The position numbers and the translations under genes were made by a program. The notes under the pieces are model-generated. The model was not told the DNA's origin, did no database searches, and worked only from the letters and a program-made list of their open reading frames with translations. Shown piece by piece: positions 16,436 to 23,540 of a stretch of DNA of 46,095 nucleotides (positions within the stretch are counted from its first letter, which is position 1; each line of letters starts with the position of its first letter). The DNA comes from a virus. The stretch is from the IMG/VR virus record IMGVR_UViG_3300035661_000106, positions 1-46,095 of that record; one strand, 5' to 3'.

Positions 16436-17635
16436 ATGTCAAGGCCGAAGGGGAAAGCTCGAATCTGGTCCAGTGATCCGACGTATCCCGCCGGGGCGAA
16501 CGTCTGGAACAATGCACCCAACAACGCCACGAAGGTGGACCCGGGGGATTCAGCGGTAGCTGGGGGCGTCGTTCCTGATCGCCAGTTCCCGGCCCAGTAT
16601 TTCAATCAATACCAGAACGAACAGTCAGCGCTGACGGCGTACCTGGACACGATTGACGTCCTGAACTGGGGAGCACCGATCGCCACGGGGCTGGTAGTTG
16701 CCTACTCGGGGGCGTCGATCACCTGGGATTCCTACGTGGGGCGAACCTGGATCGTGGGCCTGGACAACGCAAACAGGGGCGATGTCTGGTTCAGCTTCAA
16801 CGGCCTGACGTGGTCAAACGAAATCCTGGGCCTGGGCGTCAATCCCGGCTTCGCGTCGATTGCAGCTGATCCGACTGACGGATCTATGTGGATCGTTTCC
16901 GATATCAATTCGGCGCTGGGGAAGATCTACTTTCTGGCCGCGCCCATGGGGGCCTGGGTATCGTTCACCCTGGCCACGAAAGGTTTTTCCGCAATCGTCT
17001 GGGATGACTACGAAGCCGCGTTCGTGCTCCTGGGGAAGGGTTCCACGAACCATCCAGAGATCTGGACGAACCCCGGCGGCTCGGCCGTATCGGCCACGGT
17101 CGGGAACGCGGCCAGCTACACGGGGGCGATGCAAGTTTGCGCGCTGGGTCCAGGCGTGAAACTGGCCGTGGGAACGACAGGGGGCGGCCTGTCAACAGAG
17201 CGCCTCTGGGCGTCCACGACCCTGGCCGGCCCATGGGTCGATCGGGGCTACGTTCCGGGGGTCGTGGGGGGAACTGGAACGTTCCGAGCCATGGCCTACG
17301 GGGCCGCTGACGGCGTTTTCATGATCGTGACGGGAAGCGCGTCAGGGGATCAGATCTTCACTTCGTCTGACGGCCTTTCCTGGGCGCTCAGATTCTCTTC
17401 TAACTTCTGGGTTTTCTTTTCGCTGGTAGCCAGGGGCGGCGTCTGGGTAGCTCAGATCAAGGATCAGAACAATGTCCTGGGCCAGGCGATCAGCACTGAC
17501 GGGGGCGTGTCCTGGGTCCAGGTCCCCTGGATGTATAACCAGTCAGCTCTGGCCGCCGGGCTCACGGTCCTGGACGGCCGGATCGCGTCGCTTGCGAGTA
17601 ACGCCAGCGTGTCCCTTTCGCTCAGGACCCGCTAG
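16436..17635 (+). CDS. Tail fibre with Asp-box beta-propeller
   Basis: 399 aa, last gene of the late operon. The N-terminus (about 1-85) is a short attachment region. The rest repeats a blade unit ending in an Asp-box-like turn: 'FSFNGLTW', 'ASTTLAGPW', 'SSDGLSW' and 'STDGGVSW', about 50-60 residues apart, as in BNR/sialidase-like propellers. It is expected to recognise a host surface glycan. No catalytic Arg triad or Asp/Tyr pair can be assigned, so receptor binding is more likely than sialidase activity. Its TAG overlaps the stop of the convergent minus-strand gene. Confidence 0.75.
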   Translation: MSRPKGKARIWSSDPTYPAGANVWNNAPNNATKVDPGDSAVAGGVVPDRQFPAQYFNQYQNEQSALTAYLDTIDVLNWGAPIATGLVVAYSGASITWDSYVGRTWIVGLDNANRGDVWFSFNGLTWSNEILGLGVNPGFASIAADPTDGSMWIVSDINSALGKIYFLAAPMGAWVSFTLATKGFSAIVWDDYEAAFVLLGKGSTNHPEIWTNPGGSAVSATVGNAASYTGAMQVCALGPGVKLAVGTTGGGLSTERLWASTTLAGPWVDRGYVPGVVGGTGTFRAMAYGAADGVFMIVTGSASGDQIFTSSDGLSWALRFSSNFWVFFSLVARGGVWVAQIKDQNNVLGQAISTDGGVSWVQVPWMYNQSALAAGLTVLDGRIASLASNASVSLSLRTR

Positions 17636-17874
17636 ACCAGAATCCCCAGCCGGGCCCTGATCTCGCTCAGGGCCTGGGACAGGTCGGGGAAGTCCTGGAT
17701 CGCCCGTTCCAGGGTTCGCCGTTTCGCCCCCAGCGCGGCGGCCGTCTTCGTCAGGTCCCTATTCTCGCCATAGCTCTGGACGATTGCCGCGATCATGGCC
17801 GGCCTGGTTTCATCCAGGGTAAGGCGTGCTCGAATGTCAGAGGTCTGGCCGCTTCCGCGCGTGGGCTGGGGCAT
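17632..17874 (-). CDS. Small Fis-type HTH protein
   Basis: 80 aa. The ATG at 17874 is preferred over one at 17910 because it follows the upstream stop by a few bases and has GGGGGA in front. Residues about 44-66 ('LTKTAAALGAKRRTLERAIQ') form a helix-turn-helix like the Fis/NtrC C-terminal domain. It is probably a DNA-binding regulator of the minus-strand region or of the host. It is the second gene of the cassette driven by the operator promoter at 18280-18308, and its stop overlaps the fibre stop tail to tail. Confidence 0.7.
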   Translation of the reverse strand: MPQPTRGSGQTSDIRARLTLDETRPAMIAAIVQSYGENRDLTKTAAALGAKRRTLERAIQDFPDLSQALSEIRARLGILV

Positions 17875-17879
17875 GGGGA

Positions 17880-18248
17880 TCAGTGTCCCCCGCTCAGGCA
17901 AACATTGCAATACCTGCTACCGGGGGCGGCCAGGAACGGACAGCGCTTCCCCTGAGCGTGGGCCGTGCAACGGCCGATATCCTGGGGCCGTGGATCCGGC
18001 TGGGGCCTGGCGTTACGCCCTTCCAGGTACGCGCTCAGCGCTTCATTGATCTGGAAGGGCGTCAGGGTCTGGACGCCCCAGACCTTCGACAGACGCACGA
18101 TCCGGCCCTCTCCTGACGTATGCCGGCCGGCGGCCGTGGCAAGATCACGAAAGATGACGGCGAAGCCCTGGGGGGCGCGCTGACTCCTAGCGACCCAGCC
18201 CAGCGTGGCCCCCACGATCAGGGCGAACAGGAACATGATAGGGATCAT
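17880..18248 (-). CDS. Membrane-anchored protein with Cys knuckle
   Basis: 122 aa, first gene of its cassette; GAAGGAAGG precedes the ATG. Residues 2-19 ('IPIMFLFALIVGATLGWV') form one membrane span. A helical linker follows, and the C-terminus holds C-x9-C-x10-C-x2-C (about 94-118), likely a metal site. Family unknown. Membrane anchoring combined with a Cys cluster suggests a superinfection or host-envelope interacting accessory protein. It is transcribed from a promoter whose spacer is a perfect 18-bp palindrome. Confidence 0.7.
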   Translation of the reverse strand: MIPIMFLFALIVGATLGWVARSQRAPQGFAVIFRDLATAAGRHTSGEGRIVRLSKVWGVQTLTPFQINEALSAYLEGRNARPQPDPRPQDIGRCTAHAQGKRCPFLAAPGSRYCNVCLSGGH

Positions 18249-18279
18249 TTGAAACCTTCCTTCGTTCAGGTGAGCCTGG

Positions 18280-18308
18280 GTTATACGTCAGCGCTGACGT
18301 AATATCAA
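18280..18308 (-). promoter_or_regulatory. Operator promoter A (perfect 18-bp palindrome)
   Basis: Minus strand: -35 TTGATA (18308-18303), 17-bp spacer, -10 TATAAC (18285-18280). TACGTCAGCGCTGACGTA (18284-18301) is a perfect palindrome filling the spacer. The transcript leader GGCTCACCTGAACGAA is shared with the other three copies. Confidence 0.8.
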
Positions 18309-18310
18309 GC

Positions 18311-18349
18311 AAAAGAAAACGGCCCAGATCCCTTTCAGGACCTGGGCCG
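18311..18349 (-). terminator. Terminator of the 82-aa gene
   Basis: Stem CGGCCCAGATCC (18320-18331) with GGACCTGGGCCG (18338-18349), followed on the minus strand by TTTTCTTTT (plus 18311-18319). It separates the 82-aa gene from operator promoter A immediately downstream. Confidence 0.8.
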
Positions 18350-18372
18350 CTTCGGCCGCCGGGGGCGTCAGC

Positions 18373-18621
18373 TCACGTGATCGAATCGAGGGGGACGGCG
18401 CTGATCTTGTAGCGCTTCCCGTCCTTGCGGAACGTGGCGACCATGACCGAGCCGTCCGGCATGGGGAGCTTGTGGGGGCCGGGGCCGTGGTCCTTGACGA
18501 TCTGGGCGATCGTGACGCCGGCCCCGTCTTCCAGCTTCTCCACTTCCTTCGACGCGGCGAGGATGACGGCGTAGTCCTGGCCGACCGTGGCCATGACCGT
18601 GGACTTATCGATCTTGCTCAT
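18373..18621 (-). CDS. Small hypothetical protein
   Basis: 82 aa. Start at 18621 chosen because AAAGGGAGATCC stands before it; the longer frame lacks a site. Alpha/beta: an N-terminal helical part ('TVMATVGQDYAVILAASKEV') then beta strands ('DGSVMVATFRKDGKRYKISA'). No known motif. Single-gene unit with its own promoter (18683-18711) and terminator (18311-18349). Confidence 0.7.
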   Translation of the reverse strand: MSKIDKSTVMATVGQDYAVILAASKEVEKLEDGAGVTIAQIVKDHGPGPHKLPMPDGSVMVATFRKDGKRYKISAVPLDSIT

Positions 18622-18682
18622 GTTCTGGATCTCCCTTTGGGGTAGTTCGGGGGCCCGAATCCGGGCCGGTTTCGAGTTACGG

Positions 18683-18711
18683 TTATGACAGACGAACGGC
18701 CTGGACGTCAA
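18683..18711 (-). promoter_or_regulatory. Putative promoter without operator
   Basis: Minus strand TTGACG (18711-18706), 17 bases, TCATAA (18688-18683), upstream of the 82-aa gene. Same spacing as the four operator promoters, but the spacer has no palindrome. The -10 match is weak. Confidence 0.45.
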
Positions 18712-18714
18712 TCA

Positions 18715-19299
18715 CTAATCGTCAGGGTCGTTCGGTTCGTCCCAGCCTTCCGTGACCACGCGAAAGCTAGTCACCCGATACTGGGCCGGGACAGGATCAG
18801 AGGGCGGGGCGTCAGGCGCTCTGGTCACGTGGCCGAAGTTATAGTCAGGCTCTTTCGGCGTCAGCCCCTGAGCCGGCTCAGGGGCGATCGGAACCCGGCG
18901 AACGGGGGCGAAGACCTGGACAGGGTTACCCGTCGTGGGCTCCTGGGGGCCCAGGATGGCCCTGACCTTCGACGCGGCGGCCAGGGCCTGGGTCGTGGCT
19001 TCGGGTAAACCCGGGGGCCACTTGTGAGCCCAGCCCATTTTATCCCAGGCCCTTTTCAAGGAGGCCAGTTCTCGCCAGCCGATCAGATCCCGGCCGGGGC
19101 TCAGGAACACGGCCGCTTTCAGGACTTCCAGATCGCTGGCCGGGCCTTCCGTGAACAGGTCGGAAACCAGACGGGAAGCCATACGCTGGGCCGCGGCCAG
19201 GATCACGGGGCTATAATTCTCCTGACCACGATCAGAAGCCCAGGCGATCAAGTGGGCGGCCAGCGCGCAACGCTGGGGAAAGGTCAGCTTCGTGATCAT
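18715..19299 (-). CDS. Hypothetical protein, cassette B second gene
   Basis: 194 aa; ATG overlaps the stop of the preceding gene (ATGA). The first 120 residues are helical, with three Trp residues near 75-95 ('IGWRELASLKRAWDKMGWAH'), and the remaining C-terminal tail is Pro-rich and probably disordered. No recognised domain. Co-transcribed with the 153-aa gene from operator promoter B. Confidence 0.7.
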   Translation of the reverse strand: MITKLTFPQRCALAAHLIAWASDRGQENYSPVILAAAQRMASRLVSDLFTEGPASDLEVLKAAVFLSPGRDLIGWRELASLKRAWDKMGWAHKWPPGLPEATTQALAAASKVRAILGPQEPTTGNPVQVFAPVRRVPIAPEPAQGLTPKEPDYNFGHVTRAPDAPPSDPVPAQYRVTSFRVVTEGWDEPNDPDD

Positions 19300-19757
19300 G
19301 ACCCGCCCCCGTCAGCCAGGATCCGATCCCTGAGCCCCAGCGCCGTATCCAGCGCGTTCGCGATCGGGTCTGACTTGTACCCCTCCCCCTCGCTTCCGTC
19401 ATCCTTGCAGGGCTGGAACAGGCCAGCCCGGGCCAGTTCAATGGCCCGGGACACGGCCACGAATTCGGTCACGTTCCCGTCAGAGCGGCGCATGATGTAG
19501 TCAGTAACGTCCTGTTCGCGCTCAGCATAGGTCAGGACGTGAGCCACGCGAGGGGGCGGGGCCGCCGGCATCGGATCCCAGGGCGTGTTCCCGTCTTCCA
19601 GATCCGTGACCCGGCGATCCGATTCCTTCGCCAGATCGCGGAACCCGTTCCTGATCGCTACCCATTCGTCACAGGACCTGGCATCCGACGTCAGCCGAGC
19701 CAGGAGCATGTTCAGCGTGGCGATCATTTCGGGGGTCGTGATTCGGTTCGTGGACAT
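19296..19757 (-). CDS. Hypothetical protein, cassette B first gene
   Basis: 153 aa. Start at 19757 (ATG after AAAGG) is chosen over an upstream in-frame ATG that lies inside the promoter spacer. Helical throughout, acidic, with 'ARLTSDARSCDEWVAIRNGF' and 'AVSRAIELARAGLFQPCKDD'. It resembles the many helical accessory proteins of unknown role in phages. The cassette is a two-gene unit with the following gene. Confidence 0.7.
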   Translation of the reverse strand: MSTNRITTPEMIATLNMLLARLTSDARSCDEWVAIRNGFRDLAKESDRRVTDLEDGNTPWDPMPAAPPPRVAHVLTYAEREQDVTDYIMRRSDGNVTEFVAVSRAIELARAGLFQPCKDDGSEGEGYKSDPIANALDTALGLRDRILADGGGS

Positions 19758-19787
19758 GGTCAGGGCCTTTCGTTCAGGTGAGCCCGG

Positions 19788-19816
19788 GCAATACGTCAGA
19801 GCTGACGCACGGTCCA
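19788..19816 (-). promoter_or_regulatory. Operator promoter B
   Basis: Minus strand: TGGACC (19816-19811), 17-bp spacer, TATTGC (19793-19788). The spacer contains CGTCAG-AG-CTGACG (plus strand 19794-19807). The leader CGGGCTCACCTGAACGAAAG follows. Confidence 0.8.
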
Positions 19817-19817
19817 G

Positions 19818-19858
19818 CAAAAAGAAACGGGCCCGATCCTTTTCTGGATCGGGCCCGT
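19818..19858 (-). terminator. Terminator after Cys-rich lipoprotein gene
   Basis: ACGGGCCCGATCC (19827-19839), 6-base loop, GGATCGGGCCCGT (19846-19858): a perfect 13-bp stem followed on the minus strand by TTTCTTTTTG. It ends the upstream operon directly before operator promoter B. Confidence 0.85.
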
Positions 19859-19883
19859 CCTTCGGCCGGCGCTCAGCCGTGGG

Positions 19884-20585
19884 TCAGCGCTGGCTGATCC
19901 AGCGTTCTTCGTATTCCCAGCACGCCCCCACGTCCAGGCCCGTGGCCGGGTCACAGACCAGACCACAGGCCGGGTTCACGAACCCGACGCAATCGCCGGC
20001 CGTGACGCACGTCTGATCGTCGGGGCTCAGCCGCCCCCGGCCGTAGCAGAGATCCGCCGGGTCGTGGTCGTCCACGCAAGCGCCGAACTCGCCCAGACAC
20101 GGCGTCACGAAACACGCCTTGCAGCTGGCCGAGCCCGGGCCGCCGTTGATTGAAACCGGGGGCGTGGCGTACATGATCCCAGAACAGGGGCTGGAACAGT
20201 TCGCGGCCATGCACGCTTCCAGATCGGCGAAGACCTGATCCGTGGCCGGGGACGTGGGGCCGAGCATGGCGGGGGCGTTCGTCTCCTGAACCCAGGTCAG
20301 GAGCAGATCGACGCAATAGGACGGCTCAGGGGCCGAGCCGCCCCCGCCCCCCGAGCCGCCCTGATTCAGGTCCTGGACCGTGGGCCGGCCGCGGCCCGGG
20401 GGCTGGGTCAGCTGGGGGGCGTGGGCCCGAAGGTAGCCCTGGGCCAGGGCATCTTCGTAGCGGCTGACGGCGGCCGGGTCGGGCTCGGCCGAGCCGCCGG
20501 CCCCGCTGTCCACGGGGCGGGTCTGGGAACTGCAAGCCCCGAGCACGGTCAGCGCCAGAGCAAGAAACGCGATCCTTCGATTCAT
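19884..20585 (-). CDS. Cys-rich lipoprotein
   Basis: 233 aa. Signal 'MNRRIAFLALALTVLGACSS' with lipobox LGAC (lipidated Cys at 18). A Gly/Ser/Pro-rich spacer (about 20-85) is followed by a domain with about 14 Cys, including 'ASCKACFVTPCLGEFGACVD' (about 157-176) and 'VCDPATGLDVGACW'. Such Cys-rich outer-membrane lipoproteins are common in myxobacteria and seldom phage-encoded. Inferred role: altering the host surface during infection or lysogeny, for example superinfection exclusion. GAAGGGG precedes the ATG; a strong terminator follows. Confidence 0.8.
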   Translation of the reverse strand: MNRRIAFLALALTVLGACSSQTRPVDSGAGGSAEPDPAAVSRYEDALAQGYLRAHAPQLTQPPGRGRPTVQDLNQGGSGGGGGSAPEPSYCVDLLLTWVQETNAPAMLGPTSPATDQVFADLEACMAANCSSPCSGIMYATPPVSINGGPGSASCKACFVTPCLGEFGACVDDHDPADLCYGRGRLSPDDQTCVTAGDCVGFVNPACGLVCDPATGLDVGACWEYEERWISQR

Positions 20586-20631
20586 GGTGATCCCCTTCGC
20601 CCTGAACTGGGCGCTGGATCACTACCACGAA

Positions 20632-21339
20632 TCAGCCAGGGATCAAAAGGAACCCGGCGGGAAGGATCTTCCCAGCCCCGCCATGGGTCACCTTCACCCT
20701 GAGCTGATGTCCGTTCACGATCGTGGGTACGGTCCAGCTGAGCTGATTCGGGACGTTCGCCGTCAGGCCGTTCGTTCCCCCGGTCACCTTCGTGGTCTTC
20801 GTGCTGAGCACGACCGGATTCGCCCCGGCGTTGTCGTAATCCAGGAACGTGAAGATCAGCCAGTCGGTATCACTTCCGATCACAGCCGAGCCGGGGACGA
20901 TCTGGGGCTGACCCCCGAATGCGAAATCGACCCCCGTATTATTCGACATCAGGATTTGTTCCGGGACATCGGTCCCGGCCGGGATCGCCGTGGGGAAATT
21001 GACGATGAATCCCCGCGTTGCAGTGGGCCCCGTGGGCCCCGCGTCCCCCTGATCTCCCTTCGGACCCGTGACGGGCCCGGGCCCCGTACCGAAGACGAAC
21101 GCCCCCGAAGCGGCCGTGATCGCCTTGATCTTGACGTTCCAGGAGCTGACGCCAGTCCCGGCGATCAGCGTCGTGTCAACGCCGGTCAGATCCGTGATCG
21201 TGACCGAACTCCCTTCCCCTTCCGGTAGCTGGATCCACTCGGCGGGGGCCGCCGGGATTCCGTCGCCGTCCAGGTCTGTGGTGATATGAATCGCGGCCAC
21301 GAACGCGGCCACGGACCGAACGAAACTGATCTTGCTCAT
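20632..21339 (-). CDS. Virion-like protein with short collagen segment
   Basis: 235 aa. N-terminal 'HITTDLDGDGIPAAPAEWIQ' includes a D-x-D-x-D-G loop of the calcium-binding type. A beta domain follows, then six Gly-X-Y triplets ('GPVTGPKGDQGDAGPTGP', about 88-105), and a C-terminal beta domain of 130 residues. The overall design parallels the connector-fibre at 2782. It is likely a fibre or capsid decoration protein, though encoded among minus-strand accessory genes, away from the late operon. Confidence 0.7.
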   Translation of the reverse strand: MSKISFVRSVAAFVAAIHITTDLDGDGIPAAPAEWIQLPEGEGSSVTITDLTGVDTTLIAGTGVSSWNVKIKAITAASGAFVFGTGPGPVTGPKGDQGDAGPTGPTATRGFIVNFPTAIPAGTDVPEQILMSNNTGVDFAFGGQPQIVPGSAVIGSDTDWLIFTFLDYDNAGANPVVLSTKTTKVTGGTNGLTANVPNQLSWTVPTIVNGHQLRVKVTHGGAGKILPAGFLLIPG

Positions 21340-21361
21340 GGCCCCAGGGTATCACAGGGGC

Positions 21362-21925
21362 TCAGCCCTTGCTGGCTTGCTCGGCCGCTTCCTGGATCTT
21401 TCTTAGATCCCTAAGCTGTTCAATGCTCAGCCCGGCCACAAGCTCTGTCCCTGTGTCGATCTTATCGGTCGATTCGCCCAGGGCCAGGCGCTCTGTCCTG
21501 ACGCCCCGATCGATCAGCCGTAGGACGTCCCGAACCTGAATCAGTCCTGGCATGCCGTCAGGTCTGGAAGCGACCTTGATCCACTTGTCCAGTTCGTGTT
21601 CGCCCAGGGTTTGAAGTTTCCTCGCCAGTTTCCCGTGTCGCTCAGCACGCTGGGCCGCGTCTTCGCGCGTGACCTGTTCGATCGTCTGAACCCTGAGCGC
21701 GTCAAGGTGCATGTCGAAGGCCCGGGCCCTGTCGATCCAACCGTCTTCCCAGCATAGGGTTTGCAGCTGGGCCCAGGACACAGGGCACGAAGGCGCTTTC
21801 GCTACATCGATCAGCCGGCGGGGGATCGGCTGGGCCAGGTAAAGCTGGAAGCACGCCCAGGAAAGATCCGTGTCAAAGGGCTGGCGTGTCCAGGGCTCGG
21901 CCGGATTGTAGTCATAGACGCCCAC
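21362..21925 (-). CDS. terS: Terminase small subunit-like protein
   Basis: 187 aa from a GTG. The N-terminal half carries the HTH pattern of small terminases: 'ACFQLYLAQPIPRRLIDVAK', then a helix and 'WEDGWIDRARAFDMHLDALR', the familiar W-x2-R-x-x-A-[FW]-D-x-H segment. The rest is a long helical region ('ERHGKLARKLQTLGEHELDK') suited to ring assembly. It would recognise the packaging site and load TerL. The large subunit lies about 20 kb away on the other strand. A regulator with a terminase-like HTH is the alternative. Confidence 0.7.
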   Translation of the reverse strand: MGVYDYNPAEPWTRQPFDTDLSWACFQLYLAQPIPRRLIDVAKAPSCPVSWAQLQTLCWEDGWIDRARAFDMHLDALRVQTIEQVTREDAAQRAERHGKLARKLQTLGEHELDKWIKVASRPDGMPGLIQVRDVLRLIDRGVRTERLALGESTDKIDTGTELVAGLSIEQLRDLRKIQEAAEQASKG

Positions 21926-21958
21926 GCCCCGAGCATAGCAGGGGGCGGGGCGCTGGGG

Positions 21959-22180
21959 CTAGTGTCCTTCACTGGCCCGGCCTAGTTGCCAGGCCAGCCG
22001 TCTGGCCGCGTCGCTCTGGGCGACCGTGATCAGGCCCCGGCGTTCGTCTGTCAGGGCGTAATCCCAGACGGCCCCGGCCAGCAATCGAAGCACGAAGATC
22101 GCGATCGGGCTCAGGGGCTGATCACGGTCTGGATCCGTGGCTTCCCAGGCTTCCCGCTCCTGGCGCTGTGTGCGGCTCAT
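21959..22180 (-). CDS. Small protein, paralogue of the 61-aa neighbour
   Basis: 73 aa. Start at 22180 is chosen because its ATG overlaps the previous stop (ATGA). Contains 'LSPIAIFVLRLLAGAVWDYA' (about 27-46), matching the neighbour's 'VSPIHFWALQFLAGAVLESM', so the two arose by duplication. A hydrophobic helix flanked by charged residues suggests membrane or protein-protein contact. Function unknown. Confidence 0.6.
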   Translation of the reverse strand: MSRTQRQEREAWEATDPDRDQPLSPIAIFVLRLLAGAVWDYALTDERRGLITVAQSDAARRLAWQLGRASEGH

Positions 22181-22362
22181 GATCGCATGCTCGCACGGTC
22201 CAGGGCCGCGGCCAGCTTCGTCAGCTGACGCTTCCGCCGTCCTTGCCATTGCCCTGGGTTGTCATGTCGCCAGCCGAACCCGGGATCGAACGCCATGCTT
22301 TCGAGCACGGCCCCGGCCAGGAATTGCAGGGCCCAGAAGTGGATCGGGCTCACGGTCGCCAC
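22177..22362 (-). CDS. Small protein, paralogue of the 73-aa neighbour
   Basis: 61 aa from a GTG. 'SPIHFWALQFLAGAVLESMA' (5-24) aligns with the adjacent 73-aa protein; the C-terminal half differs but both end in an Ala/Arg-rich helix ('LTKLAAALDRASMRS' versus 'DAARRLAWQLGRASEGH'). Coupled to both neighbours by overlapping starts and stops. Confidence 0.55.
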   Translation of the reverse strand: MATVSPIHFWALQFLAGAVLESMAFDPGFGWRHDNPGQWQGRRKRQLTKLAAALDRASMRS

Positions 22363-22595
22363 CTGGATCCCAGGTAGTGGGCCAGGGGACTGGGGACGTG
22401 TTCGTCAGGACAGTGAGCCTGGCCCAGACCGTAGATCGGCTCAGCGGCCCGGAACAGGTGGCCGAAGGCCCTACCCTGGCAACGGGCCGCGGTCAGTTCT
22501 TTTCCAGGTATGCCTTCCCCGAAACCCTGGGCCCCGGAACAGGCCATGGCTTCGGACAGCTGATCCTGGATCGTGTCGGGAACATGGCGGGTCAT
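22350..22595 (-). CDS. Small protein, paralogue of the 77-aa neighbour
   Basis: 81 aa; the ATG overlaps the stop of the 77-aa gene (ATGA). 'GRAFGHLFRAAEPIYGLGQ' (about 41-59) matches 'GAALGHAFRAAELAYDLGQ' in the neighbour. Cys at 19, 39 and 62. Unknown role; a duplicated helical unit. Confidence 0.55.
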   Translation of the reverse strand: MTRHVPDTIQDQLSEAMACSGAQGFGEGIPGKELTAARCQGRAFGHLFRAAEPIYGLGQAHCPDEHVPSPLAHYLGSRWRP

Positions 22596-22825
22596 ACCTT
22601 CGGCCCTACGTGCGCGGCGATTACTCGGGGCAAGCGAACCAGGACCCGCTGGATCCCGTGTCTCTGACCCAGGTCATAGGCCAGTTCAGCGGCCCGGAAG
22701 GCATGACCCAGGGCCGCCCCGTGATATTCAGCCTTCGCCAGTTCGTCCTGACGATCGGCCGCGGCCCTGCAACCATAGGCCAGGTTAACGACTATCACCA
22801 GACGATTGCCGATCCTGTCCTTCAC
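22592..22825 (-). CDS. Small protein, paralogue of the 81-aa neighbour
   Basis: 77 aa from a GTG. Helical; 'DELAKAEYHGAALGHAFRAA' and 'YDLGQRHG' are shared with the following gene. No motif beyond the duplicated 'A-x-GHxFRAAE-x-x-Y-x-LGQ' core. Confidence 0.55.
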   Translation of the reverse strand: MKDRIGNRLVIVVNLAYGCRAAADRQDELAKAEYHGAALGHAFRAAELAYDLGQRHGIQRVLVRLPRVIAAHVGPKV

Positions 22826-22839
22826 TTCGGATCCCCCGG

Positions 22840-23016
22840 CTACTGATCGATCACTTCGTAGCTTCGATCGCTCAGCTCAGCCCGCAAGCGCTGGATCTCC
22901 TGGGCCTGTTCGCCATTGACCACGATCACGGCGTCATAGTGTTCCCGGGCTTCTTCCAGCTTTGCTTTCAGAGCCCGGTGGATCCGGCGCTGGGTGCGCT
23001 TCTGGGCCCTGTTCAC
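22840..23016 (-). CDS. Small coiled-coil protein
   Basis: 58 aa, GTG start at 23016 whose GTGA overlaps the stop of the next gene upstream. Basic N-terminus ('NRAQKRTQRRIHRALKAKLE') continuing as one long charged helix ('GEQAQEIQRLRAELSDRSYE'), with heptad-like Leu/Ala spacing. Likely a small coiled coil, perhaps nucleic-acid binding because of the basic start. Codon usage and tight coupling support it as real. Confidence 0.6.
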   Translation of the reverse strand: MNRAQKRTQRRIHRALKAKLEEAREHYDAVIVVNGEQAQEIQRLRAELSDRSYEVIDQ

Positions 23017-23222
23017 GGCTCACGCCCCCCAGCATCCTTCCACGCCTTGCGCTCCTGGGTCTCCTGGGCGTCAGCCATGGCCCGAAGCTGGGTCATACAG
23101 GCTTCTTCCGATTCCCCTTCTTCCCGCTCCACTTCCCAGCCGAACCAGACCTTTTGAGTGTGGCCCCGGCCGAACTTCCCCAGTTCGATGGTTCGCCCGT
23201 AACTGACCGATTTTACTTTCAT
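23013..23222 (-). CDS. Small hypothetical protein
   Basis: 69 aa. Start at 23222 chosen for GAAGGGAGATC in front; the upstream in-frame ATG at 23396 lies inside the lipoprotein gene. Basic beta-like start ('MKVKSVSYGRTIELGKFGRG'), then a Trp-Phe-Gly-Trp segment and an acidic helical C-terminal half. Similar layouts occur in small phage proteins, but no family is recognised. Confidence 0.6.
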   Translation of the reverse strand: MKVKSVSYGRTIELGKFGRGHTQKVWFGWEVEREEGESEEACMTQLRAMADAQETQERKAWKDAGGREP

Positions 23223-23253
23223 GATCTGATCTCCCTTCGGGCCTGAGCCCTGT

Positions 23254-23511
23254 TCACTTCCCGCCCCCGCCCCCGGTCGTGGCCCCGGTCGAATCGACCC
23301 AGCACGGGAACCCGGCGTCAGCCGAGCACGGGGGAAGCGACGTCTGGATCGGGGGGCCGGCTGGGCCCACAAGCTGGGGGTCCCCGTCTTCGCCACCCTG
23401 GCCCCCCGAGCCGCCGTCCCCTTCCGAATCCCCGGCGTCCCAGTGGCGAGGATTGACGGCCGAGCACCCAGCCAGGAGCAGGGCCGCGATCAGGATCAGC
23501 TTCGTTTTCAT
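23254..23511 (-). CDS. Small Gly/Asp-rich lipoprotein
   Basis: 85 aa. Signal 'MKTKLILIAALLLAGCSAV' with lipobox LAGC (Cys 16). The mature chain is a Gly/Asp/Ser-rich tether ('DAGDSEGDGGSGGQGGEDGD'), then two Cys and a Gly-rich end. This tether composition is typical of myxobacterial lipoproteins. AAAGGGAGATC precedes the start. Probably a surface-exposed accessory protein of the infected host. Confidence 0.7.
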   Translation of the reverse strand: MKTKLILIAALLLAGCSAVNPRHWDAGDSEGDGGSGGQGGEDGDPQLVGPAGPPIQTSLPPCSADAGFPCWVDSTGATTGGGGGK

Positions 23512-23540
23512 CTTCGTGATCTCCCTTTGGTTCAGTCTAC

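Noticed and set aside
16436-17635. Active sialidase
   Set aside because: Asp-box turns are visible but no catalytic Arg triad or Tyr/Glu pair can be placed, so only a propeller fibre is claimed.
22137-22846. 176-aa and 195-aa plus-strand frames
   Set aside because: The minus-strand micro-genes are chained by ATGA overlaps and two pairs are paralogous; the plus frames have Arg/Pro/Ser-rich, motif-free content.
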